NCBI GenBank assembly: GCA_035373625.1 | Contig: DAOSNS010000013.1 | Coordinates: 1-64,000, forward strand | Direction of reading: 5' to 3' | DNA: 64,000 nt | DNA from: DSWT01 sp035373625 | GTDB lineage: Bacteria; Chloroflexota; Anaerolineae; B4-G1; SLSP01 | Shown: positions 26,845 through 34,750 of the stretch, piece after piece | How positions within the stretch are numbered: position 1 is the stretch's first letter | How the letters are laid out: each line of letters begins with the position of its first letter | Position numbers and translations under genes: made by a program | The notes under the pieces: generated by a model | Told to the model about the DNA's origin: nothing | Database searches by the model: none | The model's input: the letters and a program-made list of their open reading frames with translations, nothing else

Positions 26845-27725
26845 AAAAGTGTGGGGTCGTTTCCAGTTTGGAGCTGGAAGCGACCCCCAAAAGAAAGAAC
26901 CGTGTACATAATTCTAGCACTGTTGTTCTAAAAAGTCAAGTTTTTGAGAGGGCACTTTATTGGATTTCCAACAAAGTCCCTCTTGTTCCCCTACAACCCA
27001 AGTCGAAAAGTCTGATTACAGGCTTTGGCGCATATTCCCAGCGCATCACCACGGAAGATACCGCATGGTACTGGTTTGGAGAGCGTGCTTGTAACCTGGC
27101 GGTGGTGACTGGTCATGGCCTGGTTGTCCTGGATTTTGATTGCCCTGGTGAGTACGATGCATGGCGCATGGCCTGGCCTGACCTGGCGGACACCTACACG
27201 GAACGGACGGCGCGGGGCATGCATGTGTTCCTTGCCGGTGATAGCGCAAGCGGGCGGCTTCCTGGCCGTCCTGGCGTCGAGATCAAAGGGCGCGGCGCTG
27301 TGGTTATGTCTGCGCCCAGCGTTCACCCAGGCGGCTTTGTGTACCAGGCTGTTGACCCTGGGGCGTTGATAAAGCAGGCCCCTGGCGACTTCCCTTTGCT
27401 TAGTGAACATCCGCAAGCACTAAGCAAGGGGATTGTGACATGCGCCGGTGGCAAAGACGCCCTGGCGCGGATCAAGGCGGCCTACAGCGTGCTTGACCTG
27501 GCGCAATCCCTGACGCGGCTGAAGACCAACAACGGGCGATGGTGGCATGGCCGTTGCCCGTTCCACGACGACAAAAGGCCGTCATTTTGGGTTGATGCAG
27601 AGCGTCAATTGTGGGGTTGCTACGCTTGCGGGATGCATGGTGACGTTGTGAACCTGTATGCAATTCAACACGGCCTGAGCGTCCAGGATGCAATCAGGGC
27701 ACTGGCGACGGGGGTGGCGGGATGA
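26832..27725 (+). CDS. Bifunctional DNA primase-polymerase with C-terminal CHC2 zinc finger
   Basis: 297 residues. The archaeo-eukaryotic primase core (about 40-190) shows the DxD in LVVLDFDCPGEYD, the RGMHVF segment (the G-x-H motif) and EIKGRGAVVMSAPSVHPGG. At the C-terminus (about 235-290) GRCPFHDDKRPSF and WGCYACGMHGD form a CHC2-type zinc ribbon, as in DnaG. No helicase domain follows. It could prime second-strand synthesis of the rolling-circle intermediate. AAGGGGG precedes the ATG, and the stop overlaps the rep start. Confidence 0.9.
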   Translation: MYGLKKCGVVSSLELEATPKRKNRVHNSSTVVLKSQVFERALYWISNKVPLVPLQPKSKSLITGFGAYSQRITTEDTAWYWFGERACNLAVVTGHGLVVLDFDCPGEYDAWRMAWPDLADTYTERTARGMHVFLAGDSASGRLPGRPGVEIKGRGAVVMSAPSVHPGGFVYQAVDPGALIKQAPGDFPLLSEHPQALSKGIVTCAGGKDALARIKAAYSVLDLAQSLTRLKTNNGRWWHGRCPFHDDKRPSFWVDAERQLWGCYACGMHGDVVNLYAIQHGLSVQDAIRALATGVAG

Positions 27726-28807
27726 ACGGGCTTGTTAATGTATCCAAATCACGCCGCGACCCCTCCGAAAAGATCGAAAAATCGGGGGAGATCACATTGG
27801 ACGCCGTGGCAGCAATCGCGGCGCAAGTGTTACGAGAAAATCCAGACCCTGATCCAGAGCTTGAACCCTGGTACGGTGAAGACGAAATCACCTTTCGGAC
27901 AAACCCACATCCTGAGAATTTAACAGCAGATGGTGTTGTTGTGGTCAATCCTGGCGGTATGCAGGTGGGCGCCGTTTCAAAGTTTTCGGTGCTGAATCCG
28001 CAAGGGGGCGGAGCTGTTGGTCGAAGAATCAAAGGGATGTCGGCAAAGTCACGTAAGCGGCTTATGCGACACCTGATGGCTGTAGACCTTGAAAGCATAG
28101 CGGCTGAACGCAAAGGAGCGAAGTTTAGCCGTGCTATGTTTGTGACGTTAACTTATCCCTGGATGGATGGGAAGCCGTTCTCAGACTGGGAACGGGCGAA
28201 AGAACACCTTGAAGCCCTGAGAAAGCGGCTTGAACGTGCTTACGGGATCAAGTGGGCTGTGTGGAAACAAGAGTACCAGGAAAGTGGTGCGTTACACTTT
28301 CACCTGGTTTTGAACCTGTCGAGGGTTGTCAGGGTGGCATGTTTCAGGGCATGGCTTGCCCAAGCATGGTATGAGATCGTTGAATCTGGCAACCCAGACC
28401 ATTTGGCGGCAGGGACTGGGGTTGAACCCGTGTACATCGAGCAAGGGCAACCTGGTAGCCTGTTAAGTTACCTGTCAAAAGAGCTTGGCGGAAGCCGTAA
28501 GCGGTATCAGGATCGGGCTTTTGATCCTGATACCGGCGAGCTTATTGAGAGCGGTAAAACCTGGGGGATTTGGGGGCGCGGGGATTTTGAGGCGGCGAAG
28601 GTCATTATTTGCAAGATTACCGTTCGAGGGCGTGAAGCCTGGCAGCGATTCAAAGAGAATGTTGCGCGACGTTTCGAGAAATCCCGTTACTTGCGGAGGG
28701 TGGCAAGTATTGCCTGGTGGGGCGGAGGGTTGCTATACGGGAACGGCGGCGACCTGATGAACGAGCTTCTTGATGGGATACCTGAAGGCGCGTGGGAATA
28801 CGTTTAA
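27722..28807 (+). CDS. Rolling-circle replication initiator (HUH endonuclease Rep)
   Basis: 361 residues. Motif 1 MFVTLTYP; motif 2 with the metal-binding His-Phe-His in GALHFHLVLNL; motif 3 with catalytic Tyr and Lys in LLSYLSKELGG (YxxK). These are the three RCR motifs of single-tyrosine HUH Reps. The first 130 residues are a low-similarity N-terminal region. No helicase domain. It should nick the origin and join the ends after displacement synthesis. Overlaps the primase by 4 bp (ATGA). Confidence 0.88.
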   Translation: MNGLVNVSKSRRDPSEKIEKSGEITLDAVAAIAAQVLRENPDPDPELEPWYGEDEITFRTNPHPENLTADGVVVVNPGGMQVGAVSKFSVLNPQGGGAVGRRIKGMSAKSRKRLMRHLMAVDLESIAAERKGAKFSRAMFVTLTYPWMDGKPFSDWERAKEHLEALRKRLERAYGIKWAVWKQEYQESGALHFHLVLNLSRVVRVACFRAWLAQAWYEIVESGNPDHLAAGTGVEPVYIEQGQPGSLLSYLSKELGGSRKRYQDRAFDPDTGELIESGKTWGIWGRGDFEAAKVIICKITVRGREAWQRFKENVARRFEKSRYLRRVASIAWWGGGLLYGNGGDLMNELLDGIPEGAWEYV

Positions 28808-28822
28808 GCGTTGGGGGGAAAC

Positions 28823-29239
28823 ATGTTTTTGGGTGGTTTGGCGGTAGGGTTGCTTATGATAGGGATAGGGGTATATTTTGTACTGGCCAGACACCTAACG
28901 AAAAAAGCAAAGGCAAGTGAGGCGGAACTTGCAAGCGCGCGACTTAGGGAAAAAGATGACCTTATCCAGAAAATCACCGCTGAGCTACAAACTGCCCAAT
29001 TGCAGGTCAAGCAGGCAAATGTCATAATTGCGCGATTGGAGCGGGAAAATGCTGATTTACGGGCGGGGATTGAACGTCAAACCCCCACCTATGCGGCATA
29101 CATCCGCAAGTATGAGCGGGCTGAAAAGGTGCGGCAGTTGTGGGCGGAAGGCTGGAGCTTACGGCAGATCATGCTACACGTTTACGGCTATGTGGGTGAA
29201 AGTTCATACAGGCAAGTTAAGCGAGTATTGCAAGGGTAG
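28823..29239 (+). CDS. Membrane-anchored coiled-coil protein with C-terminal HTH
   Basis: 138 residues. N-terminal membrane segment (FLGGLAVGLLMIGIGVYFVLA), a charged coiled coil (about 25-85: ASARLREKDDLIQKITAEL and RLERENADLR), then a small helix-turn-helix-like end (KVRQLWAEGWSLRQIMLHVYG). The start is the ATG at 28823 after GGGGGGAA. The design suggests attachment of DNA to the membrane, for example in segregation or inhibition of superinfection, but this is a guess. Last gene of the element. Confidence 0.7.
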   Translation: MFLGGLAVGLLMIGIGVYFVLARHLTKKAKASEAELASARLREKDDLIQKITAELQTAQLQVKQANVIIARLERENADLRAGIERQTPTYAAYIRKYERAEKVRQLWAEGWSLRQIMLHVYGYVGESSYRQVKRVLQG

Positions 29240-29350
29240 CACATGTTGCCTAAGTGTTGCTTTTGGCTGCCCTGCGTTCCCCTTCCTGAAGCCGCTTTTT
29301 ACATGGCTTACCCAGTAGTACAACAAAAGTCAACGGAATTGAGAAGACAA

Positions 29351-29412
29351 GGGCGGTTTGATCTGGTTTCCTTACACGGAGGAGGCCGTAGGTTCGAGTC
29401 CTATACCGCCCA
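29351..29412 (+). pseudogene. Truncated tRNA-Val remnant at the right end (D-arm missing)
   Basis: GGGCGGTT at 29351-29358 equals the first 8 nt of tRNA-Val; 11 nt of unrelated sequence follow, then the attR copy of the anticodon loop, T-arm and acceptor. The acceptor stem could still form, but the D-arm and the 5' side of the anticodon stem are lost, so it is not a functional tRNA. The GGGCGGTT part lies inside the element. Confidence 0.65.
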
Positions 29413-29414
29413 TT
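29370..29414. repeat. attR, 45-bp direct repeat (right copy)
   Basis: Exact copy of 22835-22879. By the usual logic of tRNA integration this is the displaced native 3' end of the tRNA gene. The stretch 29240-29473 contains no gene apart from the remnant. Confidence 0.95.
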
Positions 29415-29473
29415 TCCCTGCTTTTGGCCGCCTATTCTTAGGCGCGTGATGCAGTTCCAAGCGCTTTTGCGAG

Positions 29474-31345
29474 TTACGCCGCATAGACAGGCAAGGTGAA
29501 CCAGAAGGTGTTACCTTGCTCAAGGTCACTCTCAACCCCTACTTCACCGCCAAGCTTTTCGACGATGCTACGCACGATGGAAAGCCCCAGGCCGTGCCCT
29601 GGCTCCACATCACGCAAACGGGTAAATTTGGTGAACAACATCGCCTGCTGCGCCGGAGGAATCGCCACACCGTTATCCCGCACCCAGAAACGGATTGCTG
29701 ATTTTCGGTTTTGGATCTCGGATTTTGGATTTGAGGTCTGGGATTCTTGAACTTGGGGGAGTTGTTCCGTCCCTGAGCCGTCCGATTTGGAAATCGGCAA
29801 TCCACAATCTAAAATCGAAAAGCCCAACTCCACGCGCGGCGGGATACCCTCGGCCGGACACCCCCCATATTTGATCGCGTTGCTGATGTAGTTGGCCCAC
29901 ACCTCCTCAATCCACGGACCGTAGCTGTGAACAACCGGCCAATGTTCCGGCGTGATGATGACCGCACGATGTTCGGCAATCAAGACGGCAAGCCGGCTTT
30001 GAACACCGGCAATGACGGTAGCCATGTCAAGCGGCTCCACTCTGACAGAGTCCACCTGCCGTACGCTCGCCAGTAACAGCAGCGCATCTACGATGCTGAC
30101 CAGGCGCAAAGCATTCTGGCTGATGGCATCCAGATACTCCTGAATAGCATTCAGCGAGAGATCCTGATAGTATTCCCTGAGCAACGATGTGAGGGCCACC
30201 ACACCTCCCAGGGGGTCTTTAATATCATGGGCAACAGTGTGGGCAAAGGCATCCAGTTGTTCGTTCAAGGCTTCCAGTTCGGCGGTGCGTTCACGCAGAG
30301 CAAGCTCGGTGGCTTTGCGATCGGTAATGTCACGCAAGATGATCAAACGACCGGACAAATGCCCATAACGATTGTACAACGGCGAGATGCACAGCTCGTA
30401 ATGCCGCTGCTGCAGGCCTTCGCCGATCACAATATCGGACTGAACCGTATCCGCCTGACTGAACTGCTCGACCAGCTTGGGCCAGGGCGCTAGCACGTGA
30501 ACTGCGGGTTGCCCCAAAACAGCGTCAGCCTGCATACCGAGGATGTTTAACGCCGCCGGATTGAGATCAACAATGCGGCCCTGCTGATCCAAAGCTAACA
30601 TCGCGTCCTGCATGCTATCAATAACGGCATCGCGGGCAATCGGCTGAAGGCTGAATAGCTGATGACGCGACATGCCGATGACAAAAGCAATGGCCGCAAC
30701 CGCAAATGTGACCGAGGTATAGTCCTGGACAAGGCCGGGGACAAGCCGGAACACGTACAGCACGTTGCCGATGATCGGGATCAACGCACCCATCACCAGC
30801 CACAGGGCCTGTTGCCGATACAGATTGAAGGATTTGAAAGAGCGCTCAATGATCAGGGCAGCACCGATAAACACCAACAGGTAGGTATAGAAGATATTGA
30901 ACCAAAACCACGGCCCATGCTCGGAGATTCGAATGGCAAGCGCGTTACCCACAGGTACAAAGGTATAGGTCACCCACAGCAGATGATGCTTTTCATTGGT
31001 GAATACTACGGCGACTGTAAGCAAGGGGATAATACACAGCCACCCAAAGCGCGAAGCCCGCAGCCATTTATACCGGTCAGTGTAATGTAGCGCAAACCGC
31101 AGCCAGACAAGGACAGTGCTCTGAATGAAGATGTATCCGGCTTTGGCCCAGAATACGGTGCCAGCTTCTGTCGTGGTACTGAGTTCGAGAATATTGCACG
31201 TCAGCCAGCCTAAAATACTGAACATCAGCCATATCAGAACTGGCATCCCGCGCGCGGTACGGTAGCGCCATGCGTAAAACAGCACACCGACCGAAAGAAA
31301 AGCGGCGAGCGGGACTAAAACAAAGTAAGCGGTATACTGTACCAC
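29474..31345 (-). CDS. Sensor histidine kinase, 7TM + PAS + HisKA + HATPase
   Basis: 623 residues. Seven N-terminal membrane segments (about 1-235, of the HisK_N-7TM type), a PAS domain (about 245-360, DSMQDAMLALDQQGRIVDLN), the phospho-His in FAHTVAHDIKDPLGGV, N-box ANYISNAIKYGG, G1 VRDNGVAI and G2 GHGLGLSIV. Between the N and G1 boxes, about 45 residues (ISKSDGSGTEQLPQVQE to NRKSAIRF) are encoded by a heptamer repeat that has expanded inside the ATPase domain. Probably partners the response regulator at 34157. The ligand of the 7TM region is unknown. Confidence 0.9.
   Translation of the reverse strand: MVQYTAYFVLVPLAAFLSVGVLFYAWRYRTARGMPVLIWLMFSILGWLTCNILELSTTTEAGTVFWAKAGYIFIQSTVLVWLRFALHYTDRYKWLRASRFGWLCIIPLLTVAVVFTNEKHHLLWVTYTFVPVGNALAIRISEHGPWFWFNIFYTYLLVFIGAALIIERSFKSFNLYRQQALWLVMGALIPIIGNVLYVFRLVPGLVQDYTSVTFAVAAIAFVIGMSRHQLFSLQPIARDAVIDSMQDAMLALDQQGRIVDLNPAALNILGMQADAVLGQPAVHVLAPWPKLVEQFSQADTVQSDIVIGEGLQQRHYELCISPLYNRYGHLSGRLIILRDITDRKATELALRERTAELEALNEQLDAFAHTVAHDIKDPLGGVVALTSLLREYYQDLSLNAIQEYLDAISQNALRLVSIVDALLLLASVRQVDSVRVEPLDMATVIAGVQSRLAVLIAEHRAVIITPEHWPVVHSYGPWIEEVWANYISNAIKYGGCPAEGIPPRVELGFSILDCGLPISKSDGSGTEQLPQVQESQTSNPKSEIQNRKSAIRFWVRDNGVAIPPAQQAMLFTKFTRLRDVEPGHGLGLSIVRSIVEKLGGEVGVESDLEQGNTFWFTLPVYAA
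29693..29822. repeat. Heptamer repeats inside the histidine-kinase gene
   Basis: GATTTTG/GATTTGA-type words (complement AAAATCC) cluster at 29695-29745 and again, complemented, at 29798-29822. The same words fill non-coding spacers at 3510-3548. Here they are translated in frame, between the N and G1 boxes of the ATPase domain. Confidence 0.8.
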
Positions 31346-31365
31346 AGCTATCTATCTGCTTTTGC

Positions 31366-32295
31366 TTAGCCCGGCGGCGATACCCGGGCAATCGCGCCGC
31401 TCTCCAGGCCGACGAGCAACGGCGCGTCAATACCTTGAGGTGCGGCGACGGTCGTCAGACCCGGGATCGTGAGCGTTTTCTCATCCCAGGACTCGCCGCC
31501 ATCACGCGAAAAATACAGCGTGTCGCCCGCCATCACCAAAAGAGCCGCCGATGTCCCGAAATCCGGCGCCAGCACAATGGCATTCACCGGGCCGGCGAGC
31601 ACATCGGCGCCCAGGCGCGTCCAACTGGCGCCGCGATCGGCAGAACGCCACAATCCCTGGGATTCCGTCCCGGCAAAGAGCAAACCATCTTGCGCATAGT
31701 ACGGCGAAAGTTTCAGGCTGATCACCGGGTCATAACCAAAGGGCAGTTCTACCTCGCGCCAGGCGCGCCCGCCGTTGGTGCTGCGGAAAATGCCGGTATC
31801 CACACCGGCAAACAGCGTCTCGTCACCGGCAAAATTGGGTGAGATCGCCAGACAAAGGACGTTTAGATCCAACAATCCAAAATTCCAGGCGGCCCAGTGC
31901 CGCCCCCGGTCTGCCGAACGGAAGACGCCGTCTTCCATCGTCCCGGCCAGAACGATGCCATCTACGACAAAGTTCGGCGAAACGACCAACGTAGAGACAA
32001 CCGGCGGGGGTGAACCTAACATGACCGCTTGCCATGTTTCACCGCCATCTGTCGAGTAGAGCACGCCGCCGCTAACACCGGCAATGGCCGTGCGATCCCC
32101 GGCAAAATCAGGTGAAACGACCACCGCAATGGTAGCAAGCGGCTCATTGAGAGCCAAAGAGTTATAAGCCGGCTGCCAGCTATGGCCACCATCCAGGGAA
32201 CGGTAAAGCCCACTGGCGCGCGCGGCAAAGCATACGGACGAATCCGACGCGCAGGCAATCGCATAAACGAGATCGGTGGATGTGTTTTCAGACAT
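31366..32295 (-). CDS. Asp-box (BNR) beta-propeller protein
   Basis: 309 residues made of repeated Asp-boxes: SLDGGHSWQ, STDGGETWQ, SADRGRHWA, STNGGRAWR, SADRGASWT and SRDGGESWD, each preceded by a LFAG-type strand and SPNFAGD-type loops. Fold of sialidase/Vps10-type propellers, with no catalytic residues recognisable. No signal peptide, so probably cytosolic. It lies 8 bp after the GroEL-like gene and 20 bp before the kinase, so it is part of that operon. Role unknown; binding is more likely than catalysis. Confidence 0.88.
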   Translation of the reverse strand: MSENTSTDLVYAIACASDSSVCFAARASGLYRSLDGGHSWQPAYNSLALNEPLATIAVVVSPDFAGDRTAIAGVSGGVLYSTDGGETWQAVMLGSPPPVVSTLVVSPNFVVDGIVLAGTMEDGVFRSADRGRHWAAWNFGLLDLNVLCLAISPNFAGDETLFAGVDTGIFRSTNGGRAWREVELPFGYDPVISLKLSPYYAQDGLLFAGTESQGLWRSADRGASWTRLGADVLAGPVNAIVLAPDFGTSAALLVMAGDTLYFSRDGGESWDEKTLTIPGLTTVAAPQGIDAPLLVGLESGAIARVSPPG

Positions 32296-32303
32296 AGTTT
32301 CCT

Positions 32304-33956
32304 CTATTCTGTCGCCGTGGATTGTGGTGGATTGCTGCGATGGACGATGACATCCATAGTCAACGCCATGCCAGCCGTTCTGATGGCATTGTTGACGACC
32401 GCGCGGGTCACGGAAGCAGCGTCGAGGATGCCCGCCTCGACCATGTTGACGATGCGCCGGGTGCGCACGTCGAAGCCATAATCACGCCCGGCAGCGTAAA
32501 TGTCGGCCATAACGGCGCCGGCCTCAATGCCTGCATTGTGTAGCAGTGTGCGCGTGGGCGCCTCAATCGCCCGCAGGAGGATGTGATACGCCGCACGCTC
32601 TTCCGGCTCTTGAGCCTGCGCCAGACGTTCCTTGAGCGCCGCGCGACAATTGAGCAGCGCTACGCCGCCGCCGGGGACGACGCCTTCAAGGATGGCACCG
32701 CGCAGCGCTTCAGCCGTACGGCGTGCCAGTTCTCTCTTAAATTTCTGTTCACTCTCGGTAAGGCCGCCGACCCACAACGTCGCCGCTCCGCCCATAAGGA
32801 CACCGATGCGTTGTTGCAGGGTCGTGCGCTCTTTCTGGTCGGTGGCCCTGGCATAGGCATGCCGCAATGCCGCAATGTGCTGGCGCAGCGCGCGCGGGTT
32901 CCCCTTGCCGCCGATGATGCCGACATAATCTTTGTCCGCCCAAACCCGCCGCGCCTGCCCAAGGTCCTCAGGCTGGACATGGGTGAGTTTCTCTCCTGTC
33001 GCCTTCAGGAACGGGCGGCCACCGGTCAAAACGGCCAGGTCCATCAGGCTGTTGACCTGCTCTTCCAGCCCTATGCCGGGCGATTTCACAGCGATGATTT
33101 GGGCTTTGATCTTCTGTTGTTGTTGATTTAGATGGATCAATCCGAGCACAGCCTCGGAGAGCTTGCGAGCCACGATAACCAGATTATCAACATCCATGCG
33201 CAGGAGCAGCGCCAGGACCGGCACCAGATCATGAGGGTCTTCAATCTCATGATCGGTGAGCAACAAGACCGGGTTTTCCATTTCAACACGCATACCCGGC
33301 GCATTGAGAAGCATATTGCGCGAAAGGACGCCGCCATCCCAATACATGCCTTCGACATATTCCCGTTCGGTCTCGATGCTCTGACTATTGCGGAGTTCCA
33401 GCCGTCCATAAGCGCCGATGATGTCAAAGATTTCACCCAAAAACCGCGCCATCTGCGCGTCATAACAAATGGTTTCTGCCAGGCGGGTCAAAGCCTCCTT
33501 GCCCTCGATGGGCGTGGTCATCGTAGCCAGCTCATCCAGAATCACCCGCAGTCCTTGTTCCAGATAAACACGCAAGCGCATGGGATTGCCGCCAGCGGTG
33601 ATGTACCGCACACCCTCATCGTAAAGTGACCGGAACAGCACCGCCGTCGTAGCGGTGCCGTCGCCGACATCTTCATGCTGGCGCCACAACATGTGACGTG
33701 TCAGCATTGCGCCGACATCCGCATCGCGGTCGGAGAGGCCGATGACGCGCCGGGCGATGACACCACCATCATCCAGAATCTCCGGTGGTTTTCCGGTTAA
33801 ACCTAATGTTGTATCATACAAGACAACACGCGGGTAAGGGCCAAGTGTCGGCCCAACAGCATTGACAATTTGGCTGATGCCGGCCTGTATCCCCGTGTAC
33901 ACCTGGGGTTGGAAAACCACCTTGGGGATTTGCCACATTTGTTTGCGTTGACTCAT
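32304..33956 (-). CDS. Divergent GroEL-like chaperonin (Cpn60 paralogue)
   Basis: 550 residues, alignable with GroEL end to end: AVGPTLGPYPRVVLYD, LDDGGVIARRV (the Asp52 region), VGDGTATTAVL (nucleotide loop with Asp87) and ILEGVVPGGGVALL. Where GroEL has the catalytic Asp398 in VEDALHATRAAVEEG, this protein reads RTAEALRGAILEG, so the position appears to be Glu. The GGM tail is replaced by a short Ser/Thr tail. No groES adjoins it. Its place among signalling genes suggests a specialised, perhaps non-folding, role. Confidence 0.88.
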   Translation of the reverse strand: MSQRKQMWQIPKVVFQPQVYTGIQAGISQIVNAVGPTLGPYPRVVLYDTTLGLTGKPPEILDDGGVIARRVIGLSDRDADVGAMLTRHMLWRQHEDVGDGTATTAVLFRSLYDEGVRYITAGGNPMRLRVYLEQGLRVILDELATMTTPIEGKEALTRLAETICYDAQMARFLGEIFDIIGAYGRLELRNSQSIETEREYVEGMYWDGGVLSRNMLLNAPGMRVEMENPVLLLTDHEIEDPHDLVPVLALLLRMDVDNLVIVARKLSEAVLGLIHLNQQQQKIKAQIIAVKSPGIGLEEQVNSLMDLAVLTGGRPFLKATGEKLTHVQPEDLGQARRVWADKDYVGIIGGKGNPRALRQHIAALRHAYARATDQKERTTLQQRIGVLMGGAATLWVGGLTESEQKFKRELARRTAEALRGAILEGVVPGGGVALLNCRAALKERLAQAQEPEERAAYHILLRAIEAPTRTLLHNAGIEAGAVMADIYAAGRDYGFDVRTRRIVNMVEAGILDAASVTRAVVNNAIRTAGMALTMDVIVHRSNPPQSTATE

Positions 33957-34156
33957 AAGACTCGATTCTCCTCGGGTTTTCTATGTAGCTTCGATGTTGT
34001 AGCTCCGAGACTACAGCTTCATGAGAAGCAATAACCGGCAGCGAAGGTCAAAGCTGCCGCCAGTGATGAAGGTGAGCGCGCCTGCCGGGATAGCTGGCCG
34101 GGCTTCTCCAAACTTCTCCCAGCAACTTTTGATGATTCGTCCCTGCGATATAACTT

Positions 34157-34528
34157 TCAACTTCTGGACGCATACGCATCCATAACGGTATTGACCAGAT
34201 CATCCAGATTGAACGGTTTGGTGATATACCACTTGACGCCCAGGGCTTTAGCCCGCGCCGTATGCTGGGCTGTAGCCCAGGCGGAGAGGACCACCACAGG
34301 GGTATTGGCAATCTCGGGAATCTTTTGGATTTGTTCGATGGTCTCAAAGCCATTTAACCCCGGCATACGAATATCCATCAGGATAACATCTGGTCTCCAC
34401 TCCCGCGCCTTTTCGACACCTTCTGTGCCATTTTCGGCTAATTGGATTTCGATACCCGCCAACTGCAGCAGTTGATTGACCAGCTCCCGCTGTAATGGCT
34501 CGTCTTCAACATAGAGCACTTTGACCAT
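34157..34528 (-). CDS. Single-domain response regulator
   Basis: 123 residues, a stand-alone receiver: acidic pocket in VLYVEDEPLQ, phospho-acceptor Asp in VILMDIRMPGLNG, Thr/Ser in VVVLSAW and Lys in WYITKPFN. There is no output domain. GGAGGGGAA precedes the ATG at 34528; the longer frame to 34687 is not convincing. It lies 200 bp upstream of the chaperonin gene on the same strand and probably receives phosphate from the kinase at 29474. The spacer 33957-34156 has no gene. Confidence 0.9.
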   Translation of the reverse strand: MVKVLYVEDEPLQRELVNQLLQLAGIEIQLAENGTEGVEKAREWRPDVILMDIRMPGLNGFETIEQIQKIPEIANTPVVVLSAWATAQHTARAKALGVKWYITKPFNLDDLVNTVMDAYASRS

Positions 34529-34750
34529 ACTTCCCCTCCCTGTAGTCCCGTAGTTTTCAGTCTCGTGCACCTTCGGTCTTCGCCGCGATGACGAGCAGTC
34601 TTTGAACAGCCCGCTCTCTTTAGTATACCAGGAATTGGGATTTTTTGCTAATTTCCGAACCGTCTCAAACGTATGTAACTCGAGCAACGGGCTTCGCCGG
34701 GCGTCAACACGCGATAGGCTTTCTCAAGGATCAAGCGAGTGTTTGCCGGC

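Larger units (their letters stand above)
22835..29414. mobile_element. Integrative, probably self-replicating element in tRNA-Val (about 6.5 kb)
   Basis: Bounded by perfect 45-bp direct repeats, the left one being the 3' part of tRNA-Val. Content, all on the plus strand: two excisionase-like HTH genes, tyrosine integrase, a run of small genes with ATGA overlaps, an origin-like repeat region, a ribbon-helix-helix gene, primase-polymerase and HUH Rep. Int/Xis, PrimPol and a rolling-circle Rep in a tRNA gene recall actinomycete integrative elements such as pSAM2, but no FtsK-like transfer gene or relaxase is present. The bases look more AT-rich than the flanks. Excision would give a circle of 6,535 bp. 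Confidence 0.92.

Noticed and set aside
28823..29239. Serine resolvase remnant
   Set aside because: The C-terminal HTH resembles that of resolvases, but there is no catalytic Ser domain; the N-terminus is a membrane segment and coiled coil.
29351..29412. A second functional tRNA-Val
   Set aside because: The D-arm is missing and the 5' strand of the anticodon stem cannot pair with GGAGG.
22835..29414. Prophage
   Set aside because: No capsid, terminase, tail or lysis gene; content is replication and integration only.
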